Source: Hyphomonadaceae bacterium
GTDB lineage: Bacteria; Pseudomonadota; Alphaproteobacteria; Caulobacterales; Hyphomonadaceae
Reading direction: 5' to 3'
Assembly (NCBI GenBank): GCA_022844345.1
Contig: JALHLU010000005.1
Span: forward strand, 196,072-260,071
Length of the DNA stretch: 64,000 nt
A program made the position numbers and the translations under genes. This document shows, piece after piece, positions 8,396-16,572 of the stretch; positions within the stretch are counted from its first letter, which is position 1, and every line of letters starts with the position of its first letter. The notes below the pieces were generated by a model. That model saw only the letters and a list, made by a program, of their open reading frames with translations. It searched no databases and had not been told where the DNA came from.

Positions 8396-10030
8396 ATGAG
8401 CGGGACTTCCACGCCTCGGCCGCGCATTGCGCTGGCCTTTGCGGACACCAGCCGCGATCTCGCGCATCAGCTGGCGCAGGCGCTGGAGGCTGCAGGTTTT
8501 TCCGCTGACGCTTCAGGCGACCTTTCCGACGATGTTCAGCTTGTGCTGGTGTGCTGGACGCCAGCGGCCGTCGCCAGCGACGCCGTGAACCGCGAGGCGG
8601 CGCGGGCGCGCAAGGAGCGCCGGTTTGCGTCGGTAATCCTCGCGCCGTGCACGGCGCCCATGGGCTTCGGCAGGCCGATGGGGGACCTGTCAGGCTGGCA
8701 GGGCGATGCAACCAGCACAGAGTTCCGCGCCCTCGTTGGAACGCTGCACGGCCGCTTGTCAGGCCGGATGTTCAGCGGAGACTTCTGGCGCTCGCGTTAT
8801 CTCTCCTGGGGCGGACTAGGCGCAGCGACACTGGGCGGCATGGCCATCATCGCAAACCTTGGCGATCTCGGACAGACGATCGACGGGGCGCTGAACCCGA
8901 CCGCGTCCGAACGGACGCTGAGCCAGACTGACGCCAAGGTCGAGGAGGTTCTCCAGCTGCTGCGGCAGAAATCGGGACAGGACCTCAGCGATGATGCGGA
9001 AGCGGCGCTGCGCGAGAGCATCATGCGCCTGCTGGAGGCGCAGGATGGCGCGCGCGGCGCGGCAGCGCAGAAGCTGGCTGCGGGCGATTTCGAAGGCGCC
9101 ATGATGGACCTGATGGGCGCCGCCGACGAAGGCGAAAAAGTCGTCCAGGGCCTAGCCGAAACCTGGATGGAAATCGGCGCCCTCGCCTATCTCAACGACA
9201 CCTTCACGGCGCTGGACGCCTACAAGCGGGCAACGGAGCTCGCGCCGGAGAATTCCGAGGCGTTGAACATGCTGGGCAGTCTCTACATGCGCACGGGGCG
9301 GCACGAAGAAGCCATCAAGGTGTACGAGACGATGCAATACGTTGCCCAAGGCGACGAGGAGAACGCTACCGCGCTTGGCAATCTGGGCTTTGCCTTCTTC
9401 TCGCTCGACATGCTGGACGAGGCCGAGCAGCACTTCCGCGGCGCCCTCGAACTGAATGAGCGCGTAGGCAATCTGATGGGCGTGGGACAGGACCTCAGAG
9501 ATCTTGGCGAAGTGTTGCGGCTCAAGGGAGACGAGGAGAAAGCCGGCGACTACATGCGCCGCGCGCTCAAGATTGCACAGGACACGAAGGACAAGGCCGC
9601 AGAGGCCAGCGCCCACCTGCGCCTTGGCGGTCTGGCGCATGGCCGCGGCCGGCTGTCGGAGGCAGGCGCGGCCTACACGCGATCACGCCAGCTGTGGGAA
9701 GAGCTCGGCGATCCCGAAGGTCGTGCGGCGGCGATGAACAGTCTCGCTTCGGTCGAGTTCGACCGCGGCCGCATCGATGCCGCCAAGGCGCTGCTGGACC
9801 AGTCGCTGAAAATTGCGCAGGACGTGGCCGCGCGCGAATCCGAAGCGTATGCGCTGGGCCTGCTCGGCCAGATCGCGGAGAAGCGCGGCGACAAGATCGC
9901 GGCCATCAACTTCTATCGTGAGGCCGAGTTCATCTATCGCCAGAACGGCCAGTACACGCTGGCCGCGCCCTTCGGCGACATGATGACGGCGCTGGGCGCC
10001 ACTCCCCACCCCGAAGGCCCTGAGAACTAA
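8396..10030 (+). CDS. TIR-like domain, single transmembrane helix and TPR repeats: membrane-anchored protein
   Basis: A 544-residue protein in three parts. Residues 8-120 look like a divergent TIR domain: RIALAFADTSRDLAHQLAQALEAAGF, then LVLVCWTPAAVASDAVNREAA, and DLSGWQGDATSTEFRALVGTL, a segment typical of TIR_2 proteins. Residues about 136-156 form one hydrophobic helix. From about residue 200 to 530 there are at least seven TPR-like repeats (for example AYKRATELAPENSEALNMLG and GNLGFAFFSLDMLDEAEQHF). The expected topology is a cytoplasmic TIR part and periplasmic TPRs. Glu67 or Glu68 could be the equivalent of the TIR catalytic Glu. The role is unknown; an adaptor or signalling protein is as likely as an NAD hydrolase. 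Confidence 0.75.
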   Translation: MSGTSTPRPRIALAFADTSRDLAHQLAQALEAAGFSADASGDLSDDVQLVLVCWTPAAVASDAVNREAARARKERRFASVILAPCTAPMGFGRPMGDLSGWQGDATSTEFRALVGTLHGRLSGRMFSGDFWRSRYLSWGGLGAATLGGMAIIANLGDLGQTIDGALNPTASERTLSQTDAKVEEVLQLLRQKSGQDLSDDAEAALRESIMRLLEAQDGARGAAAQKLAAGDFEGAMMDLMGAADEGEKVVQGLAETWMEIGALAYLNDTFTALDAYKRATELAPENSEALNMLGSLYMRTGRHEEAIKVYETMQYVAQGDEENATALGNLGFAFFSLDMLDEAEQHFRGALELNERVGNLMGVGQDLRDLGEVLRLKGDEEKAGDYMRRALKIAQDTKDKAAEASAHLRLGGLAHGRGRLSEAGAAYTRSRQLWEELGDPEGRAAAMNSLASVEFDRGRIDAAKALLDQSLKIAQDVAARESEAYALGLLGQIAEKRGDKIAAINFYREAEFIYRQNGQYTLAAPFGDMMTALGATPHPEGPEN

Positions 10031-10034
10031 AGCG

Positions 10035-10598
10035 CTACTTCCGCCAGACCGAGAGCGGATCGAACGCGCCGCCTTCGGCAGCCGCGCGCAGCCGGTCGAT
10101 CTGCTTCATCACGTGGTTCTCGGTGGGCTGCGGCGTTTCAGAATACAGCGCCGCATCGAAGCGCCAGACACGCTCGTAGAGGCCGCGCGAGCGATCGACC
10201 AGCGTCATGAGCTGCGCGGGCATGACCGAGCGATCGACCGGATGAGGCTCTCCCGGGCGGGCGATACGATACTTCTCGTCGCCAGCCTCTTCGACCTTCA
10301 TGTCCTTCTCGCGCACCGCGCGCTGGACCACGAGCCAGGACGCGGCCTGCATAAGACGTGTGGTCACTTCCATGCTTTCAGCTGCATAGACGAGCGCAAG
10401 TTCGCGATTCAGCTTGCGCGAATCCAGACGGCCGGGACCATCGAGATAGCTGGCGGCCTCCTCAACGAGGGACATGCCCTCTTTGAAAAGGCGATCGAAC
10501 AGCTCCGAGCCGGCGAACTCAGCCACCCGCTGTTTCCATTCATCTTGCGCAGGATCGGCTGAATACATGGCGTCGCGCATTAGTCCCTCAAAATACAT
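10035..10598 (-). CDS. DUF1465 family protein
   Basis: A 187-residue soluble, mostly helical protein. The family core is FAGSELFDRLFKEGMSLVEEAASYLDGPGRLDSRKL and YAAESMEVTTRLMQAASWLVVQRAV. DUF1465 is conserved in alphaproteobacteria and has no established function. Its neighbourhood here (DUF1192, quinone oxidoreductase, DUF1013) is also conserved in the class. A second in-frame ATG at 10580 has GAGGGA close upstream and may be the real start (181 residues). It ends 5 bases from the convergent TIR/TPR gene. Confidence 0.85.
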   Translation of the reverse strand: MYFEGLMRDAMYSADPAQDEWKQRVAEFAGSELFDRLFKEGMSLVEEAASYLDGPGRLDSRKLNRELALVYAAESMEVTTRLMQAASWLVVQRAVREKDMKVEEAGDEKYRIARPGEPHPVDRSVMPAQLMTLVDRSRGLYERVWRFDAALYSETPQPTENHVMKQIDRLRAAAEGGAFDPLSVWRK

Positions 10599-10743
10599 CC
10601 ATCCGGCGAAGCAGTCTCTGCCTGAGACCTTGCCCGCGCCTTGATGACGGTTACCCCGTGGTTCGAAATGGTATCACGCAAGACCCTTGCCGAAATATGA
10701 GGCAGCGGCGCCGCGCCTCACCCTCCCGGACTGTGGCCAGTTC

Positions 10744-10920
10744 TCAAGACTTGAAAAAAGCGGCTTCGGCCGCCTTTCGCGTCGCTTCCTTCTTCACGAT
10801 CATCTGTTCGCAGGCGGCAATCTCGCTCTTCAACGCCTCTATACGCTCCTTCAGGTCCTGGATCGACATGTCATCCAGGCTGCGTTTCACCACGCGAATA
10901 GGCTCTTCATCGAATGTCAT
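10744..10920 (-). CDS. DUF1192 family small protein
   Basis: A 58-residue protein beginning MTFDEEPIRVV with the family core SIQDLKERIEALKSEIAACEQMI followed by a Lys/Ala-rich helix; it is probably a short coiled coil. A longer frame reaches 11034, but its extra N-terminus is Gly/Pro-rich and unlike the family. AGAGGGG sits about 10 bases before ATG 10920. It is divergent from the quinone oxidoreductase gene, the usual alphaproteobacterial arrangement. Function unknown. Confidence 0.85.
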   Translation of the reverse strand: MTFDEEPIRVVKRSLDDMSIQDLKERIEALKSEIAACEQMIVKKEATRKAAEAAFFKS

Positions 10921-11080
10921 GGCGCTCTCGCCCCTCTGCTCTCCATCGGGTCCGCTCTGTCCCCCTGCCCAAACAGGAAGACCCGGCCCCAAGCCAGAAG
11001 GCCCGGCTTGACCGCCCGGGCGCTTCACGCCCAAGACAATCTAGCTTGCCTGTTCATGATTAAAGCGCGGGACGCATAAA

Positions 11081-12061
11081 ATGTCCAAACCGATGATGAA
11101 AGCCGTGAAGTCCATCGTGGGACAGAAGCTGGCGCTGCACGAGATCGAAAAGCCTTCGCCCGGACCGGGCCAGGTGCTCATTCGCGTGCACGCAGCCGGG
11201 GTAAACCGCCCCGACCTGATCCAGCGCGCCGGAAAGTATCCGCCGCCACCGGGCGCGCCGGAAACGCTGGGACTGGAAGTTGCCGGCGTAATCGAAACGA
11301 TCGGCGATGGGGTGACGCGGTGGAAGGGCGGCGAGAAGGTGTGCGCGCTGGTTCCCGGCGGCGGCTATGCTGAATACGCGCTGGCGCATGAGGGTTCCGC
11401 CATGCCGCTGCCCGCGCCGCTTGGCTTTGTGGAAGCAGCCGGCCTGCCGGAAACCGTGCTGACCGTGTGGAACAACGTCTTCCACATGAGCCGTCTTCAG
11501 CCGGGCGAAACCTTCCTGGTGCATGGCGGAGCGAGCGGCATCGGCACGACAGCGATCCAGCTGGCCAGCAATTGGGGCGCGACCGTCTATGCGACAGCGG
11601 GGACGGACGAGAAGTGCCGGCTGTGCGAAAGCCTCGGCGCGAAGAGGGCCATCAACTACCGGACGGAAGATTTCGAGACAGTGCTGCGCGACGCCGGCGG
11701 GGTCGACGTGATCCTCGACATGGTTGGCAAGCCATATTTCGAGAAGAACCTGACTATCCTGAAGGACCTTGGCCGCCTGTCCTACATCGCCTTCCTGCAG
11801 GGCTCGCGCATCGAGGGGGATTTCACCCGGCTTATGCTGAAGCGCATTTCGGTTTCCGGCTCGACGCTGCGAATCCGGACAGACGCGCACAAGGCCATGC
11901 TTGCGGCCGAGGCGGTAAAGCATGTCTGGCCGTGGATCGAACAAGGCAGGTTCCGGCCTGAAGTGAGCGGGGTGTTTCCCATAGCGGAAGCCGATGCGGC
12001 GCACGCAAAAATGGAAGCTGCCGACCATGCCGGCAAAATAATTCTTCAGATCGCGCCCTAA
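11081..12061 (+). CDS. NAD(P)H-quinone oxidoreductase, PIG3 family (zinc-free MDR)
   Basis: A 326-residue medium-chain reductase that would reduce quinones with NADPH in the cytosol. The GroES-like N-terminus contains VHAAGVNRPDLIQRAGKYPPPPGAPETLGLEVAG, the PIG3/TP53I3 pattern. The Rossmann motif is VHGGASGIGTTAIQLA, and the C-terminus ends HAGKIILQI. Catalytic zinc ligands are absent, as expected for quinone reductases. It lies between the divergent DUF1192 gene and the co-oriented trcR, from which a terminator hairpin separates it. Confidence 0.9.
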   Translation: MSKPMMKAVKSIVGQKLALHEIEKPSPGPGQVLIRVHAAGVNRPDLIQRAGKYPPPPGAPETLGLEVAGVIETIGDGVTRWKGGEKVCALVPGGGYAEYALAHEGSAMPLPAPLGFVEAAGLPETVLTVWNNVFHMSRLQPGETFLVHGGASGIGTTAIQLASNWGATVYATAGTDEKCRLCESLGAKRAINYRTEDFETVLRDAGGVDVILDMVGKPYFEKNLTILKDLGRLSYIAFLQGSRIEGDFTRLMLKRISVSGSTLRIRTDAHKAMLAAEAVKHVWPWIEQGRFRPEVSGVFPIAEADAAHAKMEAADHAGKIILQIAP

Positions 12062-12100
12062 AGCCCTGATTCTTTGTGAGCAGCATTACGTCATTCGAGG

Positions 12101-12129
12101 TTCACAAGCGCAAAAACCTGAACTATATC
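12101..12129 (+). promoter_or_regulatory. trcR: Candidate promoter upstream of trcR
   Basis: TTCACA at 12101-12106 and TATATC at 12124-12129 are spaced 17 bases apart, matching five and four positions of the -35 and -10 consensus. Transcription would begin near 12136, ahead of the tandem hairpins at 12153-12197 and 90 bases before the trcR start. Confidence 0.45.
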
Positions 12130-12152
12130 AGCGGCGCTAGGACTAACTTCCC

Positions 12153-12197
12153 TTCTCGACAATTCCGAGAAACCCGGCCCCAGCGCCGGGTTTTTCC
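12153..12197 (+). terminator. Tandem hairpin with intrinsic terminator between quinone oxidoreductase gene and trcR
   Basis: A first hairpin pairs TTCTCG (12153-12158) with CGAGAA (12166-12171). It touches a second, perfect 9-bp hairpin, AAACCCGGC (12170-12178) with GCCGGGTTT (12185-12193), followed by more T. The second is a textbook terminator. It may end the oxidoreductase transcript, or act as an attenuator or sRNA end, because a promoter-like element lies upstream of it. Confidence 0.75.
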
Positions 12198-12221
12198 GTT
12201 TCAGGACTAACGAGGCGCTCC

Positions 12222-12929
12222 ATGGCCAAGATTCTCATGCCGAAAGCGACAGCCGTCTGGCTGATCGACAACACGACGCTGACATTCGAGCAGATCGCCG
12301 ACTTCTGCGAACTGCACCCGCTCGAGGTGAAGGGCATCGCGGATGGTGAAGTGGCCGAGAACATGCGCGGGGCTGATCCCGTCGCCTCGGGCGAGCTGAC
12401 GCGCGAAGAGATCCAGAAGGGCGAGGACGACAAGGCCTATCGCCTGCAGCAGCCTGCGCCGAAGTACAACGAGGTGCCGCAACCGAAAAAGCGCGGCGCG
12501 CGTTTCACGCCTGTCTCGCGCCGCAAGGACCGCCCGGACGCCATCGCCTGGTTCCTGCGCCACCACCCCGAGATCACCGACGCGCAGATTTCAAAACTGA
12601 TCGGCACGACCAAGTCGACCATCGAATCGGTGCGCTCGCGTCAGCACTGGAACGCCACCAACCTCAAGCCGGTTGATCCGGTGACGCTGGGCCTGTGCAC
12701 CCAGATCGAACTCGATTCCCTCGTCACGCGGGCGGCAGCCAAACGCGCGGCCCACCGCGACGAGAAAGATGCGCGCCTTGCCGGCCCGACGCTGCGCAAG
12801 GTGGTGACGCCTGCGACGGTCGAGCCGTCGGCCGATCAAGCCGATGATGGCGATGAGCCCAAGCGCGAAAATATCACCGCCGAGCAGCTGTTCGCAAATT
12901 TCGGGAAGAAGCCCGACGGCGGGGAATAG
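12222..12929 (+). CDS. trcR: DUF1013 family cell-cycle regulator TrcR
   Basis: A 235-residue protein opening MAKILMPKATAVWLIDNTTLTFEQIADFCELHPLEVKGIADGE. A central region RKDRPDAIAWFLRHHPEITDAQISKLIGTTKSTIESVRSR looks like a helix-turn-helix. A charged C-terminal tail ends ITAEQLFANFGKKP. DUF1013 is alphaproteobacterial; in Caulobacter the family member TrcR has been described as tracking with RNA polymerase and promoting cell-cycle genes. Family identity is clear. Function is by homology. Confidence 0.92.
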   Translation: MAKILMPKATAVWLIDNTTLTFEQIADFCELHPLEVKGIADGEVAENMRGADPVASGELTREEIQKGEDDKAYRLQQPAPKYNEVPQPKKRGARFTPVSRRKDRPDAIAWFLRHHPEITDAQISKLIGTTKSTIESVRSRQHWNATNLKPVDPVTLGLCTQIELDSLVTRAAAKRAAHRDEKDARLAGPTLRKVVTPATVEPSADQADDGDEPKRENITAEQLFANFGKKPDGGE

Positions 12930-12944
12930 CCCACGAAGGACGCC

Positions 12945-14162
12945 ATGACAGGGACGCCAGTTCGCGATGCCGGCGCACTCCTGGAACGGCGATCTGCGTG
13001 GCTGATCTTCCGCGTCTTCCTTCGGCTCGGTCTGACCTCGTTTGGCGGCCCGATTGCACACCTCGCCTATTTCCGCGAAGCGCTTGTAGTCCGCCGGAAG
13101 TGGCTGGATGAGCAAACCTATGCCGCGCTGGTCGGCCTTTGCCAAATTCTGCCGGGACCAGCATCGAGCCAGGTAGGCTTCGCCATAGGCCTCCGACAGG
13201 GCGGGATGGCGGGCGCGCTGGCAGCGTTTGCCGGCTTCACACTCCCGTCGGCGATGCTGATGTTCGGTGCGGCGTGGGGCCTTGCCTGGCTGCCAGCTGA
13301 AGTTCGGGCGCCGCTGTTCCACGGGCTGGTGCTGGTGGCCGTACCGGTCGTCGCGCATGCCGTGATCGGCATGGCGCAGCGCCTCTGCAATCGGCTGCTG
13401 ACTGCAGGCATCGCGCTGGGGGCGGCGGCGAGCCTGATCGCGTTCGATATGCCATGGCTGGCGCCGGCTCTGATCCTCGCCGGCGGGCTCTTGGGAATTG
13501 GGTTGTTGCGCGAAGCGGGCGCTGCAGGCGAAATCGGACCGGCGCCGCTCTCGAAATCTGCGGGCGTGGCCTGCCTGGTTGCGTTCATTGTACTTCTGCT
13601 TGGCCTGCCCACGATGGCGAGTCTCGCGCCGGTCCCTGCGCTACAGCTGGCGGAGGGCTTCTACCGCACCGGCGCGCTTGTATTCGGAGGCGGACACGTA
13701 ATCCTGCCGCTGCTGGAGACAGAAACCGTTGCGCGCGGATGGATCGCGCCAGAGACTTTCCTTGCCGGCTACGGTGCAGCGCAGGCCCTGCCTGGCCCCC
13801 TCACCGCATTCGCCGCATATCTCGGCGCGGCTGCATACACCGGACTCGACCCGGTGGTGGCGAGCCTGATCACGCTCGCTGCGATCTTTGCGCCCGGCTT
13901 TCTGCTGGTGGCTGGCGTCATGCCGTTCTGGAACGACGTTGCCGGACGGCGCTGGATGGCCGGGCTTGCTGCGGGCTCGGGCGCTGCGGTTGTCGGCGTA
14001 CTGACGGCGGCGTTGTGGCGGCCGGTGATTTCTTCAGCAGTGCTTGGCCCCGCCGACGCGGCGATTGCTCTGGCCGGACTGGCCGCCCTGATGCTGCGCA
14101 CGCCGATCTGGATTGTCGTATTCGCTATTGTAGCTGCCGGCGCCTATTCCTCCGCAGGATAA
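12945..14162 (+). CDS. chrA: Chromate transporter, two-domain ChrA/CHR family
   Basis: A 405-residue inner-membrane protein with two homologous CHR domains. The first has LGLTSFGGPIAHLAYFRE, LCQILPGPASSQVGFAIG and GGMAGALAAFAGFTLPSA. The second has GALVFGGGHVILPLLE, GYGAAQALPGPLTAFAAYLGA and APGFLLVAGVMPFW. Two-domain CHR proteins export chromate, though some members may transport other anions. It begins 15 bases after trcR and may be co-transcribed with it. The high Ala/Gly content is normal for the family. Confidence 0.93.
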   Translation: MTGTPVRDAGALLERRSAWLIFRVFLRLGLTSFGGPIAHLAYFREALVVRRKWLDEQTYAALVGLCQILPGPASSQVGFAIGLRQGGMAGALAAFAGFTLPSAMLMFGAAWGLAWLPAEVRAPLFHGLVLVAVPVVAHAVIGMAQRLCNRLLTAGIALGAAASLIAFDMPWLAPALILAGGLLGIGLLREAGAAGEIGPAPLSKSAGVACLVAFIVLLLGLPTMASLAPVPALQLAEGFYRTGALVFGGGHVILPLLETETVARGWIAPETFLAGYGAAQALPGPLTAFAAYLGAAAYTGLDPVVASLITLAAIFAPGFLLVAGVMPFWNDVAGRRWMAGLAAGSGAAVVGVLTAALWRPVISSAVLGPADAAIALAGLAALMLRTPIWIVVFAIVAAGAYSSAG

Positions 14163-14184
14163 GCAGGGCGACCGTTTTGGCGTA

Positions 14185-15033
14185 TCACGCCCTATAGGAT
14201 GCGCCCTCTTCGCCGACGTAAGCGCTGTTTTTCTCGCGCAGGCGTGCTGCGACGTCGTCGTAGAGGAATGGCAGGAAGGCGAAGCGCCGCCCACGCTTCA
14301 TTTCGGAGACGCAGTGCAGCAGGGAACAAGAGAAGACCACAGCCCCGCCCACGGGCGGCTTGAACGTCCGGCTGCCGTATTCCGGAAAGCCAATTTCGCC
14401 GCCGTCAAAATCGTCGTTGAGATTGATCGACACCGCAAAGCGGCGGTGCGCCGTTCCAGCCGTCGTGTTGTCGCGATGCGGCCGGAAATGGCCACCCAAA
14501 CCGGCGTCGTAACAGGCGACGAGATAGCGCTCCATGCGCGTAACGTGAAACTGGTGCGCCTTCGCGATTTCCGGAACAACGCGCCGGTGGATGCGATCGC
14601 CTGCCTTCTGCATGACTGATGCGTTCGTCAGAAGGTGGTCCTGGCGGCGTTTGTGGCCGTGGTCGTGCACGACGACTGTTCTGCCATTCTTCTCACGCAT
14701 GAAGCCGGACTCCTCGCCACCGGCGGCCTCGTAGATGTCGATCATTTCCCTGCACAATTCTGGCTCGAATACACGCGGCAGGAACAGAACGGGCGCCTGC
14801 ACCGCCTCACCCGCATGCGTGTCGACAGGCGGCAGGCCGCGCAGAATCGCAAGCAACCCCTCGCATTCGGCGCCAGATTCCGTGAACGGGATGACAGCGA
14901 GCAGGCGCAGGGCCGGATCAATTACGAACCACATAGGACGTTGCAGACTCGGGGAATCGGGCGGCTGTGGCGCTACGCCATAGAGCCGCGCGACCAGGTG
15001 ATCGAGATCAAGCAGGTAGCGTACCCCAGGCAC
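14185..15033 (-). CDS. 2OG-Fe(II) oxygenase part of a split peroxiredoxin-like/oxygenase protein
   Basis: The frame begins at GTG 15033, directly after the TAA that ends the upstream half, and runs 282 residues. The first ~60 residues (VRYLLDLDHLVARLYGV...) finish the redoxin-like domain. A prolyl-4-hydroxylase-like domain follows with the iron ligands HRD in GGHFRPHRDN, the distal His in LLHCVSEM and the 2-oxoglutarate Arg in RGRRFAFLPF. Intact relatives, as I know the family, are single proteins of about 370 residues, so this is the 3' part of a gene broken by one stop codon, or it is re-initiated at the GTG: GGAGG and AGGAG lie just upstream. Substrate unknown. Confidence 0.8.
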   Translation of the reverse strand: MPGVRYLLDLDHLVARLYGVAPQPPDSPSLQRPMWFVIDPALRLLAVIPFTESGAECEGLLAILRGLPPVDTHAGEAVQAPVLFLPRVFEPELCREMIDIYEAAGGEESGFMREKNGRTVVVHDHGHKRRQDHLLTNASVMQKAGDRIHRRVVPEIAKAHQFHVTRMERYLVACYDAGLGGHFRPHRDNTTAGTAHRRFAVSINLNDDFDGGEIGFPEYGSRTFKPPVGGAVVFSCSLLHCVSEMKRGRRFAFLPFLYDDVAARLREKNSAYVGEEGASYRA

Positions 15034-15297
15034 TTACTCCTGCAGCCTCCCAGCGGCGGCGTCCTCGGGATCGGAGCTGACTCCGAAAAAGGCGAGCCGG
15101 CTGTCGTCGAACATCGCCCGATTGGCTTGGACGAACGCCCGAGCATGCGTCCCGGGCGCGCTGTTGGCGCTGCCAAAAAACGCGAGAACGACGAAGCGCC
15201 CCGCCACAGCGTCGAACGCATAGGACGGGTTGCTCAGGGATGCCTGGCGAAACCACGGGGCAGGATCGCCCACCATCAGGTTGCGGTATCTGGCCAT
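15034..15297 (-). CDS. Peroxiredoxin-like N-terminal part of the split oxygenase protein
   Basis: 87 residues starting MARYRNLMVGDPAPWFRQAS, with VVLAFFGSANSAPGTHARAF where thioredoxin-fold proteins keep their cysteines, then FFGVSSDPEDAAAGRLQE and TAA. No cysteine is present, so peroxidase chemistry is not expected; a binding or structural role is likelier. GAGGGAGG precedes ATG 15297. It is in the same frame as the oxygenase part, with nothing but the stop codon between them, so the pair is best read as one ancestral gene. Confidence 0.75.
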   Translation of the reverse strand: MARYRNLMVGDPAPWFRQASLSNPSYAFDAVAGRFVVLAFFGSANSAPGTHARAFVQANRAMFDDSRLAFFGVSSDPEDAAAGRLQE

Positions 15298-15377
15298 CAC
15301 CCTCCCTCAACGCGTGGCTTGGCTATGCCACTGGAGCGGCGGCCAGACAAGCACGCAGCGGCGGCGCGACTGCCGAC

Positions 15378-15770
15378 CTATTCCGCAGCGGGATAGAGGG
15401 GACCGTCATCGCCTGCCCGGCCGTCGACTGCCCGTTGAGTGGCGGGCTCTTTGGTTTGGAACACCGGCGCTGAAGCCGGCGCGGGCCGGCCGCCGAGCGC
15501 GTCCTCGATCGCGGCGAGACGATCGTGCGTGCGGTTCATGGCGATCAGCATGTCCGCCATCATGCGCAGCGCTAGCCAGATGCCGAACGGCAGCGCGATG
15601 CCTGCCGCAAGTTGCATGGCGCCGGCGGCGTATTTCTCGTCCGCCACGCTGGCGACTGAGATCAACAGCATCACCACAGAAGCCAGCCCCAGGAAGCCGC
15701 CCACAAGCGCAAGCGCCGAGCGCAACAGCGCGGGAGACAGGGGTTTCTCGTTGTCCCAGAGGCCTCGCAT
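15378..15770 (-). CDS. Small membrane protein with two transmembrane segments, function unknown
   Basis: 130 residues. After MRGLWDNEKPLSPALL come hydrophobic segments at about residues 18-42 and 50-72. A short helical stretch follows (MNRTHDRLAAIEDAL), then a Pro/Ala-rich hydrophilic tail. The layout resembles DUF4282-like two-helix proteins, but I do not claim membership. It lies upstream of the redoxin/oxygenase pair on the same strand (81 bases) and could share its transcript. Confidence 0.6.
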   Translation of the reverse strand: MRGLWDNEKPLSPALLRSALALVGGFLGLASVVMLLISVASVADEKYAAGAMQLAAGIALPFGIWLALRMMADMLIAMNRTHDRLAAIEDALGGRPAPASAPVFQTKEPATQRAVDGRAGDDGPLYPAAE

Positions 15771-15945
15771 CAGGTCTGACCCTCATCCGTCCTAGCACGC
15801 CCCTTGAGCGTCAGGATTCGCTTACGCGCGAAGAAGGTCAATCACGATCTGATCAGCGTGAGATTGCCGCGCACATCATTTCGTGCGCGATGCGAACCAC
15901 AGCGCCCGGCCAGTCGTGCTGATGGTTGCTAGCTGGCCGCGCGTA

Positions 15946-16113
15946 TCAGTTTGTGCGCAGGGACGCGATCTCGTCCTTCAATCGGAGTTTCTTTCGTTTG
16001 AGCTCGTGGATACGCACGTCATCGCCGGCAGGATGCTTGAGTTCGGCCGCAATGGCCGCATCCAGACGCTTGTGACGCTCATTGAGTTCCTTGATGCGTG
16101 ATTCCAGGCTCAT
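15946..16113 (-). CDS. DUF465 (YdcH-like) small protein
   Basis: A 55-residue helical-hairpin protein starting MSLESRIKELNERHKRLDAAIAAE and ending LKRKKLRLKDEIASLR. These are the DUF465 halves that form an antiparallel coiled coil. AAAGGAGA lies about 10 bases before ATG 16113, which rules out the longer open frame. The family is widespread in proteobacteria with no settled function. A second member is encoded at 16573 on the other strand. Confidence 0.9.
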   Translation of the reverse strand: MSLESRIKELNERHKRLDAAIAAELKHPAGDDVRIHELKRKKLRLKDEIASLRTN

Positions 16114-16572
16114 AGAGAGGTCTCTCCTTTTCAGTTGCGTGGCACCCGACCTGGAAACCAGGTGGTGGCCGACGCTAACCCGACGGCGAGCGGACGGTGC
16201 TGCGTCCGCTACGGCCTCGGTGGAGATTTCGAGGAGACCGAAACGGCTCGCTGACCAGCCGCTGGGCAAAGTGAAACATGAAGAATTTTTCGCGTCACGG
16301 CTTGAAAAGCCGAAAACGCTGCACCTCATGAAAAAAGTGCAATACTTGCGCATTTTGCACTGCAGCAAGGACAGTTGACGGGCGCGCCGGCGGCCCCCGC
16401 CGCTTCCACCTGAGCCCCGGATTTGCTATGCCGCGCGCCGGTGGGAGGGCATGCGGACCGAACGTCCGCTGCACGACCTTTAATGTTTCAGCGCCCTGAA
16501 TCGTTTCCGGATTCCGCGATCTCGATCCGGACTACGGGACGCACGGCGCAGCCAGGGTCTGGGAACCACGCT
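16114..16572. other. Intergenic region between the divergent DUF465 genes
   Basis: No convincing gene. It contains a relatively AT-rich stretch (16270-16370) that probably holds promoters, and an inverted repeat AGTGCAA (16336-16342)/TTGCACT (16355-16361) that could be an operator. Repeats of this size also occur by chance, so no function is assigned. Confidence 0.4.
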
